A stretch of 64,000 nucleotides of DNA, taken from assembly GCA_905221605.1 (NCBI GenBank), contig CAJNDS010000602.1, positions 459,001 through 523,000 on the forward strand, in the 5' to 3' direction. Below, piece by piece: positions 20,701 to 27,227 of the stretch. The stretch is from Symbiodinium natans (lineage: Eukaryota; Sar; Dinophyceae; Suessiales; Symbiodiniaceae). The notes under the pieces were generated by a model that saw only the letters and a list, made by a program, of their open reading frames with translations, searched no databases and was not told where the DNA came from. The number at the start of each line of letters is the position of its first letter. Positions within the stretch are counted from its first letter, which is position 1. A program made the position numbers and the translations under genes.

Positions 20701-20902
20701 AAAAAAGGGTGGCCTTACTATAAATATGGCTACTGGGGGGTACCAAGTATATCCTAAACCCTAAACCTTAAACCCCAAACCCCAAACCCTAAACCCTAAG
20801 CCCTAAACCCTAAACCCCCCAAAACGGGAGGAGCCATCCTCAGCTGCGAGCCCTACTGCCCGCGAAAGCATCTGATGCAGCTCATCAAGCCGGTTGAGGC
20901 GG
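2692..20902 (+). CDS. PPP-family Ser/Thr protein phosphatase gene, many short exons
   Basis: All four metal-binding motifs of PPP phosphatases appear in order on the same strand in separate short exons: GDIHGQ (3222), NGDWVDRG (4329), RGNHED (5913) and HGGL (11118). They are followed by DWTLEDL (12056), LWSDP (13095), FG-DVTQRF-LIIRA (13896, 15168), VFSARNY (16715) and GAILSCEPY (20831). The product should hydrolyse phospho-Ser/Thr using two metal ions. The junctions at 4762/5913, 8047/9540, 9571/11118, 11144/12056, 12115/13095, 13144/13896 and 13930/15168 are phase-consistent with GT, GC or GA donors and AG acceptors. Introns are filled with TTTAGGG or CCCTAAA arrays and MITEs. The start codon, stop codon and subfamily are not resolved, and a few joins need unusual borders. 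The coordinates given are the span of recognised exons. Confidence 0.82.
2758..2852 (+). repeat. Telomere-like array starting at a splice donor
   Basis: About 13 TTTAGGG-type units with variants (TTTGGGG, TTTTGGG, TTAAGGG). The array begins at the last base of the preceding exon. Confidence 0.9.
2867..2907 (+). CDS. Phosphatase exon before the GDxHG motif
   Basis: The frame reads PIVSEVTAPVKVF followed by the first G of a Gly codon. APVKVF immediately precedes GDxHG in PPP enzymes. The donor is GA (GAGCCATGG) at 2908. Joining base 2907 to 3222-3223 makes GGA and gives VFGDIHGQ, a perfect motif, so this GA-AG intron (2908-3221) is well supported. Confidence 0.75.
3222..3286 (+). CDS. Phosphatase exon with GDIHG metal-binding motif
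   Basis: After acceptor CCTGAAG the frame reads GDIHGQLRDLLLLFHFYG, the first PPP signature (Asp and His bind the metals). The donor is canonical, GTGAGTGG at 3287. Confidence 0.88.
3454..3560 (-). repeat. Telomere-like array, C-strand, with AAGCCCT variant block
   Basis: About 9 CCCTAAA units pass into about 5 homogenised AAGCCCT units. Upstream, a short open piece after GCGAACAG (3430) ends against GCCCTAAAC, a possible GC donor. Confidence 0.85.
3704..3746 (+). CDS. Candidate exon abutting a telomere array
   Basis: Acceptor TTTGGAAG, frame DNDEEPMSYVQLGE, then GTTTAGGG from 3747. It lies between the GDxHG and GDxVDRG exons, but I could not fit its phase to both, so it may be spurious. 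Confidence 0.35.
3747..3803 (+). repeat. Telomere-like array, G-strand
   Basis: About 8 perfect TTTAGGG units directly after the candidate exon. Confidence 0.95.
4329..4371 (+). CDS. Phosphatase exon with GDWVDRG motif
   Basis: Acceptor GGATCAAG, then FNGDWVDRGRHQLE, the second PPP signature with its metal-binding Asp. The next base pair is GC (GCAAAGGG), a possible GC donor, although the family sequence (QLEV) would fit if the junction lay one base later. Confidence 0.88.
4444..4500 (-). repeat. Telomere-like array, C-strand
   Basis: About 8 CCCTAAA units in the intron between the GDWVDRG and GNHE exons. Confidence 0.95.
4606..4690. mobile_element. MITE family 4, diverged copy
   Basis: Starts GCCGAAATTAGGGGTACCTT and continues with GGGGTTCCTTATTATACGG, matching the left half of the copies at 10025 and 56911. 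The right half is diverged. Confidence 0.5.
4732..4762 (+). CDS. Phosphatase exon linking GDWVDRG to GNHE
   Basis: After acceptor GCGGACAG the frame reads ELLIELFLG, at the place where PPP enzymes have a helix such as VVALLFALK. The donor is GA (GAGTCTT) at 4763. The leftover AT plus G of the next exon makes ATG, phase-consistent with 5913. Confidence 0.6.
5122..5237. mobile_element. MITE family 1, copy 2
   Basis: Ends read ACTACTGTTTGCTTAAGAAC and TTCTTAAGCAATTACTTGT, inverted relative to each other, with an AT-rich centre. It lies in a phosphatase intron. Confidence 0.75.
5773..5880 (-). repeat. Telomere-like array, C-strand
   Basis: About 15 perfect CCCTAAA units ending about 30 nt before the GNHE exon. 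Confidence 0.95.
5913..5976 (+). CDS. Phosphatase exon with GNHE motif
   Basis: After CGCCCAG the frame reads ILYPNRVWLNRGNHEDRQQNL, split here only by its natural flow. This is the third PPP signature; Asn and His bind metal and donate a proton. The 3' border near 5976 is uncertain. Confidence 0.88.
6010..6070 (+). repeat. Telomere-like array, G-strand
   Basis: About 8 TTTAGGG units with variants. Confidence 0.9.
6318..6415 (-). repeat. Telomere-like array, C-strand
   Basis: About 14 CCCTAAA units. Just upstream, a strong acceptor (CTTTCTTTCCCAG) precedes a short open segment that ends at GCCCTAAAC, so a small exon ending at a GC donor is possible at 6275-6318. Confidence 0.9.
6529..6595 (+). 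repeat. Telomere-like array, G-strand
   Basis: About 9 TTTAGGG units. Confidence 0.95.
7500..7950 (-). repeat. Degenerate CCCTAAA field
   Basis: Numerous diverged CCCTAAA-like units (CCCTGAA, CCTTATAAA, CCCTACA) interspersed with short unique stretches. This is the oldest-looking telomere-like sequence in the first 10 kb. Confidence 0.75.
7954..8047 (+). CDS. Phosphatase exon with IFDSFQCLFEWLP
   Basis: Acceptor ACTTTCAG, then FPVHHQGSEFLGLDEGRRIF and DSFQCLFEWLP, the helix that leads into the HGG strand in PPP enzymes. The donor is GC (GCTGATG) at 8048. Confidence 0.8.
8386..8540. mobile_element. MITE family 1, copy 3
   Basis: Ends CTACTCTTTGCTC and GTTCTTCAGCAAAATGTAGT are diverged family-1 termini. 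The centre carries a T(16)-G(17) run near the right end. Confidence 0.6.
9331..9460 (+). repeat. Telomere array joined to a truncated MITE family 4 copy
   Basis: TTTAGGG units (9331-9363) run straight into TATAATGGGGTCCTTATAAG, the inside of the element seen intact at 10025. The flank GCGGTTCTGGGTGTGAGGAG is shared with 10131, so 9365-9460 and 10048-10170 are paralogous. Confidence 0.7.
9470..9539 (+). repeat. Telomere-like array ending at a splice acceptor
   Basis: About 10 TTTAGGG units; the final GGGTTCAG supplies the AG used by the exon at 9540. Confidence 0.85.
9540..9571 (+). CDS. Phosphatase exon between LP and HGG
   Basis: The acceptor TTCAG is the last, variant unit of a TTTAGGG array. 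The frame AFCISSSSIYQ joins in phase to 8047 upstream and, through a GC donor at 9572, to the HGG exon. The 11-residue spacing between LP and VLHGG fits the family, though the residues are not conserved. Confidence 0.5.
10025..10123. mobile_element. MITE family 4, intact copy
   Basis: Left end TTTCCGATATTAGGGATACC, right end GGGGTCCCCTATTTTCGTAA followed by ACCCCCC: imperfect terminal inverted repeats, about 99 bp. No coding capacity. Confidence 0.7.
10360..10478 (+). repeat. Telomere-like array, G-strand, variant rich
   Basis: Mixed TTTAGGG and TTCAGGG units. Confidence 0.9.
10532..10665. mobile_element. MITE family 3, copy 1
   Basis: Terminal inverted repeats CTACTTGGAG-TTTCATGGTA at the left and TACCATGGACCTCCAAGTA at the right, enclosing AAGCCCCTTAAGTGCC. 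A second copy is at 53541. Confidence 0.8.
10998..11107 (-). repeat. Telomere-like array, C-strand
   Basis: About 15 perfect CCCTAAA units ending 11 nt before the HGG exon. Confidence 0.95.
11118..11144 (+). CDS. Phosphatase exon with HGG motif
   Basis: After CCAAGCAAG the frame reads VLHGGLGPG; the His is a metal ligand in PPP enzymes. With a GC donor at 11145 it joins in phase 0 to DWTLEDL at 12056. Confidence 0.75.
11202..11298 (+). repeat. Telomere-like array, G-strand
   Basis: About 14 perfect TTTAGGG units in the intron after the HGG exon. The same intron also carries a C-strand array, so opposite orientations coexist in one intron. Confidence 0.95.
11538..11680 (-). repeat. Homogenised 8-mer variant array (AAACCCTT)n
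   Basis: About 16 CCCTTAAA/CCCTTGAA units, one base longer than the telomere unit, indicating local amplification of a variant. Confidence 0.85.
11880..12040 (-). repeat. Telomere-like array, C-strand
   Basis: About 22 CCCTAAA units, immediately before the DWTLEDL exon. Confidence 0.95.
12056..12115 (+). CDS. Phosphatase exon with DWTLEDLSLVERPL
   Basis: The acceptor is CCCGAG, the first AG after a C-strand array that itself contains no AG. DWTLEDLSLVERPLTS matches the stretch after HGG in PPP enzymes. The donor GTTTAGGG at 12116 is the first GT of a G-strand array. Confidence 0.82.
12116..12313 (+). repeat. Two telomere-like arrays starting at a splice donor
   Basis: TTTAGGG units at 12116-12220 and 12256-12313, split by a short unique segment. 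Confidence 0.95.
13095..13144 (+). CDS. Phosphatase exon with LWSDP
   Basis: After GGAATCAG the frame reads VYNILWSDPLSHKCLA. LxWSDP is a conserved PPP motif. It is in phase 0 with the preceding exon. The GC donor at 13145 leaves TT, which joins G at 13896. Confidence 0.82.
13896..13930 (+). CDS. Phosphatase exon ending at FG
   Basis: After a good acceptor (CTTTCCTGCACAG) the frame reads PENRRDPLKSF plus a first G. The donor is GA (GAGTGCC) at 13931; G joins GT at 15168 to give Gly, producing the family pattern FG-DVT. Confidence 0.65.
13975..14080 (+). repeat. Telomere-like array, G-strand
   Basis: About 15 perfect TTTAGGG units inside intron 13931-15167. Confidence 0.95.
15015..15138 (-). 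repeat. Telomere-like array, C-strand
   Basis: About 17 CCCTAAA units in the same intron, about 30 nt before its acceptor. Confidence 0.95.
15168..15226 (+). CDS. Phosphatase exon with DVTQRF...LIIRA
   Basis: After CTGCCAG the frame reads DVTQRFCKAEGLELIIRA, the segment carrying the third metal-site His in PPP enzymes (RAH or RSH). Read straight on, the next codon is CAA (Gln). If the exon ends at GCCC (15222) and joins AC at 16715, the codon becomes CAC (His), but this requires an AA donor. Confidence 0.8.
15655..15739. mobile_element. MITE family 8 (CTGGGTTCTTAGTAGGGA ends)
   Basis: Inverted termini CTGGGTTCTTAGTAGGGA and TCCCTACTAAGAACCAG around a short palindromic centre (CTATAGGGCCCTCATTCC). 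Single copy here; a 9-nt insertion lies in one arm. Confidence 0.65.
16195..16245 (-). repeat. Telomere-like array, C-strand
   Basis: About 7 CCCTAAA units. Confidence 0.95.
16366..16445 (+). repeat. Telomere-like array, G-strand
   Basis: About 11 TTTAGGG units in the intron before the SARNY exon. Confidence 0.95.
16715..16778 (+). CDS. Phosphatase exon with VFSARNYMG
   Basis: After CCGGCTAG the frame reads MRTSVYEGYLLRVFSARNYM. The SA(P/R/S)NY motif is the C-terminal landmark of the PPP catalytic domain. A GT donor at 16779 is possible but the exact end is not fixed. Confidence 0.8.
18521..18619. mobile_element. Introner family 2, copy (dispersed)
   Basis: Starts CTATATCCCCCCCGTGGGAA and ends TTCTAGGGGAGTATAG, with the central TTTGTTTATCTAAA and AAGAGGA shared with the copies at 21872, 31865 and 44916. 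No clear target duplication or flanking exon was recognised here. Confidence 0.7.
18720..18860 (-). repeat. 8-mer variant array (CCCCTAAA / CCCCTCAA)
   Basis: Homogenised units one C longer than CCCTAAA, then ordinary units. Confidence 0.85.
19010..19077 (+). CDS. Candidate exon ending at a GC donor in a telomere array
   Basis: Acceptor CTGCTTTAG, frame RRGSVSLVVRPRSIERMTGD, then GCTTAGGG, a variant telomere unit that would give a GC donor. It lies between the SARNY and GAILS exons; its gene is not identified. Confidence 0.35.
20163..20231 (+). CDS. Candidate exon abutting a telomere unit
   Basis: Acceptor CTGGGCAG, frame GNRSKTVSQGLVSEFLRAEL, then GTTTAGGGG at 20232. Downstream of a CCCTAAA array. 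Gene assignment unknown; possibly an insert in the phosphatase. Confidence 0.4.
20629..20752. mobile_element. MITE family 5, intact copy
   Basis: Terminal inverted repeats TATACTTGGTAGCCC and GGGGGGTACCAAGTATA. The inside reads GTGGTACCCTTTTCCC and AACCAAAAAAGGGTGG. A truncated copy is at 44619. Confidence 0.75.
20831..20902 (+). CDS. Phosphatase exon with GAILSCEPY
   Basis: After AACGGGAG the frame reads AILSCEPYCPRKHLMQLIKP. In PPP enzymes NDGAIL follows SA-NY, which supports its being the C-terminal part of the same gene. It ends at GTTTAGGG (20903). The exon joining it to 16778 was not resolved. Confidence 0.6.
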
Positions 20903-21871
20903 GTTTAGGGTTTAGGGTTTAGGGTTTAGGCTGGTTTGTTTCGGCTTTGTGGTGTTTGTGTTGTTAGCGAGGAGCCCCGAGCCACATGGCTTCAACCATT
21001 GTTGTGCTTGGATTCAAGCAGAAGGCTTAAAATCCCGAATCGTCACGTCATTTGCCGCCCTAAATGAAAAGTTCTCTGCACCGTTCAGTCCATTCCATGT
21101 AAATACCACACCGCTAGGGCCATTCTGTGTCAATGTTCCGCTGTACAAGGGCCCCTAGAAACTCCACACTGCCAGGTGCGATGTTTTGGGTGGGGACACA
21201 GGGCCCCTAATCTGCCAGATGAGTTTGATTTTTGGTTGTTGGGGGGGGGAGGGGGGAACTGGGGGGTGATGGTTCAGGGTTCAGGGGCTTAGGGCTTCAG
21301 GGCTTCGTAGGGCGTTTAAGAGTGTTAGGCCTTTGTTCCGAGGTCATGATCCGCGACAGGAGTTAGCAAGAGGATGGGCCACGACAGTAAGGCGCGAAGT
21401 AAAGAGCTCCCTCACTGTCAGCTGCCAAGGGAACGATCCAAAGCGTATATAATAAACAACTGCTCGTTATTGTTCTTCTTCCTTTCTTTCTTAATTCCGA
21501 TTATCATTTACTATCATGATTTGTTGATTGCCACAGCTATTGACATGGTTGCTATACGAATCACTACAAGTTGACCAACTTTTTTTTGCTTCGCATCATG
21601 GTGCTAGTTGGCTTTTTGCAGCAGATGATATAACTTTGTATTCTTCTTTGCGGTTGAGAAAATGCCGGCTCGCAACAATATGTCTCGGTGCCGCTCTGGG
21701 CCCGAAGGCCCCCGGGGTTTTGGGGAGTCCAGAGGCAAAAAATGGGCTTAGGGTTTAGGGTTTAGGGTTTAGCCTGAATATTGAGCCAAGGATTCGGAGG
21801 ATTTTCGATCCTGCGCGGAGTGTGGACACTCGCCTGCACATCTGGGGGGGGGGGGGGGGGGGGGGGAGTAG

Positions 21872-21974
21872 CTATATTCCACTTGGGAATCATTTTCTTA
21901 CTTTGTGTTTATATAAAACCCAAGAGGATATTAAACATATGTTTATTGTTGTTAAGGTTCTAAGGGGAACATAG
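21872..21974. mobile_element. Introner family 2, copy (dispersed)
   Basis: Starts CTATATTCCACTTGGGAATC and ends TTCTAAGGGGAACATAG with the shared GTTTATATAAAACCCAAGAG core. It directly follows a G(23) tract. No exon was recognised on either side. Confidence 0.75.
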
Positions 21975-22486
21975 GTAAAAGTCTTGGCAAGAAGTAGGCG
22001 CAGCAAGGCGCCTTGAATTTTGCAGGCTTAACTTATCTCGACCTAAACCCTAAACCCCAAACCCCCAAAAAACGCTAAATCCTAACATTCTAAAACAGGC
22101 TTCGTTCTGTGCCTTCGTAAGAAGTCGCTGGCAAAGTTGGAGGAGTAGTTCCCCTGTAGAAGCAGCGGCTCATCTGCTAAAGGCAAAGAGAATTACTATC
22201 ATTCTTATGCTCCTTCTTCTTATTGTGATTACTGGTATTATGAGTATTAGAATAATATATATATATAGTAGATTATTTTGCCTTTTCCGATATATATATA
22301 TATATATATGGTACCCCCCCCCCCCCCCCCAAAGATCTAGGTATTTTCATGGTTTTGGGATCTGTTTTAGGGTTTAAGGGTTGGGGGTGGGGGGCTAGCT
22401 AAACATGTAAAACTCAATATGGACATGTGAATCTTGATATGTGCGAGTCTTCATATGTGCGTGGTCGTCTTTTCAAATTGTGAGCC

Positions 22487-22854
22487 CGATTGAAAACGAT
22501 TGAAACGATTGAAATTCAATCGGAGACCGGATTGAAGATTGAAGATTGAAGATTCCCGGAAACCTTTTTTCTGGGAATCTTCAATCTTCAATCTTCAATC
22601 CTGCCCCCGATTGAATTTCAATCGTTTCAATCGTTTTTCAATCGGGCCCCCGATTGAAAAACGATTGAAACGATTGAAATTCAATCGGAGAGCGGATTGA
22701 AGATTGAAGATTGAAGATTCCCGGAAACCTTTTTTCTGGGAATCTTCAATCTTCAATCTTCAATCCTGCCCCCGATTGAATTTCAATCGTTTCAATCGTT
22801 TTTCAATCGGGCCCCCGATTGAATTTCAATCGTTTCAATCGTTTTTCAATCGGG
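22487..22854. repeat. Tandem giant palindromes built of GATTGAA units
   Basis: Two tandem units (about 22487-22648 and 22649-22811) and a half unit. Each folds back on itself: arms of about 70-80 nt composed of GATTGAA/ACGATTGAA repeats flank a loop near GGAAACCTTTTTTC. The two units are almost identical. Confidence 0.9.
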
Positions 22855-22999
22855 TTCACGTCTTGTAAAGTGTCAGAATTAGCTTTCGTGACGTCGCTCA
22901 AGATCACGTGTCTTCGCAGACATTCCACTCGAAATATACTTGACCATTTGTGTTTGTAATACTCGCAATGGCTCGCATCCCAGTGGCTGGCTCAGTCTT

Positions 23000-23235
23000 A
23001 TGGTTTTTATTGGTTTTTGCGGTGTTTCGGGAGCGTGGGTCCCACGCTAAAAATCGGTTTTACCGATGTTTTTGAAAGCCTACCTTCAAAATAACATCGG
23101 TAAAACCAATGTTTTTGAAAGCCTACCTTCAAAAAACATAGGTAAAACCAATGTTATTGAAGGCCTACCTCTAAAAAACATCAGTAAAACCGATGTTTCG
23201 TGAGCCCATGCTCCCAAAACATCGCAAAAAAAACA
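23000..23235. repeat. Hairpin array with CCTACCTTCAAAA units, flanked by inverted ends
   Basis: Three tandem units of about 42-43 nt (TTTTTGAAAGCCTACCTTC, then ACATCGGTAAAACCA) lie between inverted ends GGTTTTTGCGGTGTTTCGGG and CCAAAACATCGCAAAAAAAAC. A truncated copy of the left end recurs at 23326-23359. Confidence 0.8.
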
Positions 23236-23449
23236 ATAAAAAAAACATGTCAAAAACCATGATTTTCGAAACTAGTGGCTGGGGTGGCCGGCCGAGTAGT
23301 TTCAGAAACCATAGTTTTTATGTTTCTTATTGGTTTTTGCGGTGTTTCGGGATCGTGGGCTAAACCTTTAAGCCCTGTAGGCTATACGGTTAAGGTTTAA
23401 AGGTTTAGGGTTGAAAAGTTCAACAGTCAGCCCATAGAGTTTAAACCTT

Positions 23450-24724
23450 AAGGGTCCTAAACGCTTAACCTTTAAACCCTATAGGCCATAGGGTTAAGGT
23501 TGAAAGGCTTAGGGTTTAAGATTTTGGCATTAAAACACAAGCCCATAGAGCTTAAGCCTTAAGGGTTTAAGGTTTCAGCATTGAAACGATAACCCTAAGC
23601 CCTTTAGGGTCAGAACCTTGAAGCCCTGTAGGGCTCTAAAACGTTAACAGGGTTTAACCCTATAGGCGTTGAATGTATAAATGCCCAGACATTACGCTCT
23701 CTTTAACCTTTCAGCCCTATAGGGTCTAAAGGCTTAGGGTATTTCTTAAGCCCTGAGGGTTTAAAACCTTAAGCCCTCAAGGTGGGCTTGGGTTTAAATG
23801 CCTAAATCTTGAATCCTAAACCTTTAAACCTTAACCCTATAGCCTATAGGGTTTAAAGGTTAAGCGTTTAGGCCCCTTAGGGTCTGAACTCTATAGGCTT
23901 ACTTTTAAAACCTAAACCCTTAAACCTTGACCCTATAGCCTATAGGGTCTAAAGGTTAAGCGTTTAGGCCCCTTAAGGTTAAGGGTCCTAAACGCTTAAC
24001 CTTTAAACCCTATAGGCCATAGGGTTAAGGTTGAAAGGCTTAGGGTTTAAGATTTTGGCATTAAAACACAAGCCCATAGAGCTTAAACCTTAAGGGGGGT
24101 CCAAAGGCTTAGGGTATTTCTTAAGCCCTGAGGGTTTAAAACCTTAAACCCTTAAGGTGGGCTTGGGTTTAAATGCCTAAATCTTGAATCCTAAACCTTT
24201 AAACCTTAACCCTATAGCCTATAGGGTTTAAAGGTTAAGCGTTTAGGCCCCTTAGGGTCTGAACTCTATAGGCTTACTTTTAAAACCTAAACCCTTAAAC
24301 CTTGACCCTATAGCCTATAGGGTCTAAAGGTTAAGCGTTTAGGCCCCTTAAGGTTAAGGGTCCTAAACGCTTAACCTTTAAACCCTATAGGCCATAGGGT
24401 TAAGGTTGAAAGGCTTAGGGTTTAAGATTTTGGCATTAAAACACAAGCCCATAGAGCTTAAACCTTAAGGGGGGTCCAAAGGCTTAGGGTATTTCTTAAG
24501 CCCTGAGGGTTTAAAACCTTAAACCCTTAAGGTGGGCTTGGGTTTAAATGCCTAAATCTTGAATCCTAAACCTTTAAACCTTAACCCTATAGCCTATAGG
24601 GTTTAAAGGTTAAGCGTTTAGGCCCCTTAGGGTCTGAACTCTATAGACTTACCTTTAAAACCAAAACCCTTCAACCTTGACCCTAAAGCCTATAGGGTCT
24701 AAAGGTTAAGCGTTTAGGCCCCTT
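23450..24724. repeat. 375-bp satellite made of telomere-like fragments
   Basis: Two almost exact tandem copies (23975-24349, 24350-24724) with a period of 375 and a longer, diverged copy upstream (from about 23450). Each monomer is a patchwork of TTTAGGG/TTAAGG fragments and small palindromes such as CCTATAGCCTATAGG. Confidence 0.85.
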
Positions 24725-25213
24725 AAGGCTTTAACTCTATGGGCCTGCTATTGAACTTAAACCCTAAACCATTAAACCTTAGCCCTAGCCCTTTTGCCTA
24801 TAGGGCTTAAAGGTTAAGTGTTTAGGCCCTGTACGCTAAGACTTACACTCGATGGGCTTAGGTTTAAATGCCTAAATCTTAAGGCCTAAACCTTTTAAGC
24901 CTTAACCCAAAAGGGTTTTACGGTTAAGGGTTCAGGTTTAAATGGCGGTTAAATCTTCAACTTCACATCGCCTCCGGGCCCATGCAAGTATTCAACTTGA
25001 TATCGCTAAATCATGAAAATACCTAGATCTTTGGGGGGGGGTAGCATATATATATATATATATGCTAATATATATATATGTATGTATGTATGTATGTATG
25101 CATGTATGTACGTATACGCGAGCAGGAAACCGGCCCGAAACCCCCCAACTTGGAGTGTTTGTGGCTGAGGCCAAGATGACCTCCAGGATGAGTGTGCCTG
25201 TGCTCGAATTGCA

Positions 25214-25271
<58 letters not shown>
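25214..25271 (+). repeat. 58-nt poly-G tract
   Basis: Uninterrupted G run that ends in TT and then merges into a TTTAGGG array (25275-25330). The length may be affected by sequencing error. Confidence 0.85.
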
Positions 25272-25273
<2 letters not shown>

Positions 25274-25274
25274 G

Positions 25275-25330
25275 GGGTTTAGGGTTTAGGGTTTAGGGTT
25301 TAGGGTTTAGGGTTTAGGGTTTAGGGTTCA
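25275..25330 (+). repeat. Telomere-like array, G-strand
   Basis: About 8 TTTAGGG units directly after the poly-G tract. Confidence 0.95.
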
Positions 25331-26262
25331 GTGCTTAGGGTTGAGGGTTTAGGCTTTCATGAACAGGCGGAACATGTCTGGGGTTCGGATCGTAGAGGGT
25401 TTATGGAAGAACGGGCCCCGGCTTGTCGGCGGGCTGAGATCTCAAGCATCAGACCGCTTCTAGGCGCCCAGAAAGGCTCGGCCTCTCACATGCCAGGTCA
25501 AACCTCTAGAGCCTCTTGATGATGGGTTAACCCCAAAACCCTAAACCCTAAGCCCTAAGTGCGCGGCCCACAGGTCAAGCAAGAGAAGCCCTAAATGCAC
25601 CATGAGTATGACAAGAAGGGTAAGGGGTGAATTCTGCGCGAACTTCCAATGGTCGATACAGCTGGAGTCATCAGTGAACAGGGGTGTTTCCTTACCTTCA
25701 CCTCTTGAAAGTGGAGTTGAAGAACTGAGTTTCTGATGCACGAAAACGGTTCAAGATGGAGCAACAAGCAAGGTTCGGTACAGGTTTGTCACAGTACTTC
25801 AGGGTGTGTGAGCTCAGGCGTTGTTTTGTCTAGGGACGATCCTACAGCCACAGCCCAATCTACAATGTAGGCACCCCACATAGAACCCTGAACCCCCAAA
25901 CAAACACTAGCAAGGCTTACAAACTAAACCCTGGAGCCTAAATCCCAAACCCTAAACCCTAAACCCTAAACCCTAAACCCTAAACCCTAAACCCTATTGT
26001 TTAGGCGTCGTTCGGCTGAAGAGTGTTTTCATTCGTCTGGTCTTGCCGCCCCTTTCACCTCTCATGGCAAGCTGACCCAAACACCTCCTCAAGTTGCGCA
26101 ATGCGTCGTACGAAGAGTTAGGCCAGACAAGCTCTCTCCAGCAGTCTTCCCCGCAGTATGCCTCTCGAGTCTGATGGCCCTGAAACCCTTGATTTCGGTT
26201 TAGTGGTTTAGGGTTTGGGGTTTAGGGTTCAGGGTTTAGGGTTTAGGGTGGGACCCCCCCAG
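25331..26262. other. Mostly unassigned spacer
   Basis: Contains a C-strand array at 25945-25995 and scattered G-strand units near 26200-26250. The unique stretches (25340-25530, 25560-25900, 26000-26200) show no exon that I could support. Confidence 0.4.
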
Positions 26263-26331
26263 TGCTGGCATCGCGGTGTAGTCGAGGCTTCTTTGCCTGC
26301 CGTGGCTGCGGGAACTACGCCCCTTTGCAAG
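26263..26331 (+). CDS. Candidate exon between telomere arrays
   Basis: Acceptor GGACCCCCCCAG, open frame CWHRGVVEASLPAVAAGTTP ending at AAG before GTTTAGGG (26332). A second frame is cysteine-rich (CSRGFFACRGCGNY), so the reading is ambiguous. Confidence 0.35.
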
Positions 26332-26395
26332 GTTTAGGGTTTAGGGTTTAGGGTTTAGGGTTTGGGGTTTAGGGTTTAGGGTTTAGGGTTTAGGG
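26332..26395 (+). repeat. Telomere-like array, G-strand
   Basis: About 9 TTTAGGG units beginning at the candidate donor. Confidence 0.95.
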
Positions 26396-26927
26396 TTGGT
26401 TTAGGGTTGTCTGGTTTAGGCACGTAGGGCGCCCTAAACATGCGAGGCCTGCTGCATCTCTCGTCCACCCCCCAAGTCCCCAAGTGTTGCTTGACCATGC
26501 CATGGTGAGGCGACGTGCACAAAGGCCGTAACAATGCAAGATGCAAACATTGAGGTTTGAGGAATGAGCTGGAACAGTAGCACCCAAGCCAAGTCCGACA
26601 CATAAATCCCAATTTAACCCCCTGCCAGCAACTCCACATGGCCCCCAGGTGAGCCGTAGTATTAGAATTGGGGCCTCAGGATGTCGGATTTCTTGGAGCA
26701 GGTTAGTGGCACTTCATATCGACACGTTGCCCAACGAGGGTTCCCCGCAATGTCCGACTCCCAAATCCTCATCCTGAAGCCCAGGTCCCAAGCCCAAGCC
26801 CTCATGAATTGAGCCCTAAACCCTAAACCCTAAACCCCTTCTCCATCAGAATGTGGGGTCTAGTTAGGCCCCTATCTCCGCTCGCCAAGCATGGCGACCT
26901 TTCCAACCGAAACCCCTAAACCCCAAA

Positions 26928-27110
26928 CCCAAAACCCCAAACCCTAAACCCTAAACCCTAAACCCTCAACCCTCAACCCTAAACCCTAAACCCTAAACCC
27001 TAAACCCCCCCCCCCCCCCCTCAACAAGAAAAGCTTATGCAGCAAACCCCAAACCCTAAACCCCAAACCCTAAACCCTAAACCCCAAACCCCAAACCCTA
27101 GACACCCAAA
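26928..27110 (-). repeat. Telomere-like array, C-strand, with C(14) tract
   Basis: CCCTAAA and CCCCAAA units on both sides of a poly-C run at about 27006-27020. Confidence 0.9.
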
Positions 27111-27114
27111 CAAG

Positions 27115-27227
27115 GCCCCAAGACCCCTGCGAAAGCAAAGCTCAAGGACCTGTGCCTCGAATGCGCATCCCGGGTCTCGCAAGGCCTGCAGGCACTGCCT
27201 TCGCAGGCAGGGGGCCTCGACTCTACC
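27115..27227 (+). CDS. Candidate exon with donor GTAAACCC
   Basis: The frame PKTPAKAKLKDLCLECASRV continues through SQGLQALPSQAGGLDST to a GT at 27228 that is the start of GTAAACCCTAAACCC. It is flanked on both sides by CCCTAAA arrays. The protein is unidentified; a CxxC pair is visible. Confidence 0.45.

Larger units (their letters stand above)
22290..25066. mobile_element. Large element bounded by perfect terminal inverted repeats
   Basis: 22331-22351 and 25012-25032 are exact 21-nt inverted repeats (AAAGATCTAGGTATTTTC...). Each is extended outward by a C or G tract (17 C; 9 G), then G-G/C-TA, then a TA dinucleotide run, so the mirrored architecture spans about 40-60 nt per end. No transposase-like ORF is inside. 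The contents are a tandem giant palindrome, a hairpin array and a 375-bp satellite. It is probably non-autonomous, or a structure made by fold-back replication. Confidence 0.75.

Noticed and set aside
22487-22854. CRISPR array
   Set aside because: Repeats are adjacent palindromes without unique spacers, and the host is eukaryotic.
25062-25289. 75-codon plus frame with polyglycine
   Set aside because: Produced by a TA microsatellite and the 58-nt G tract.
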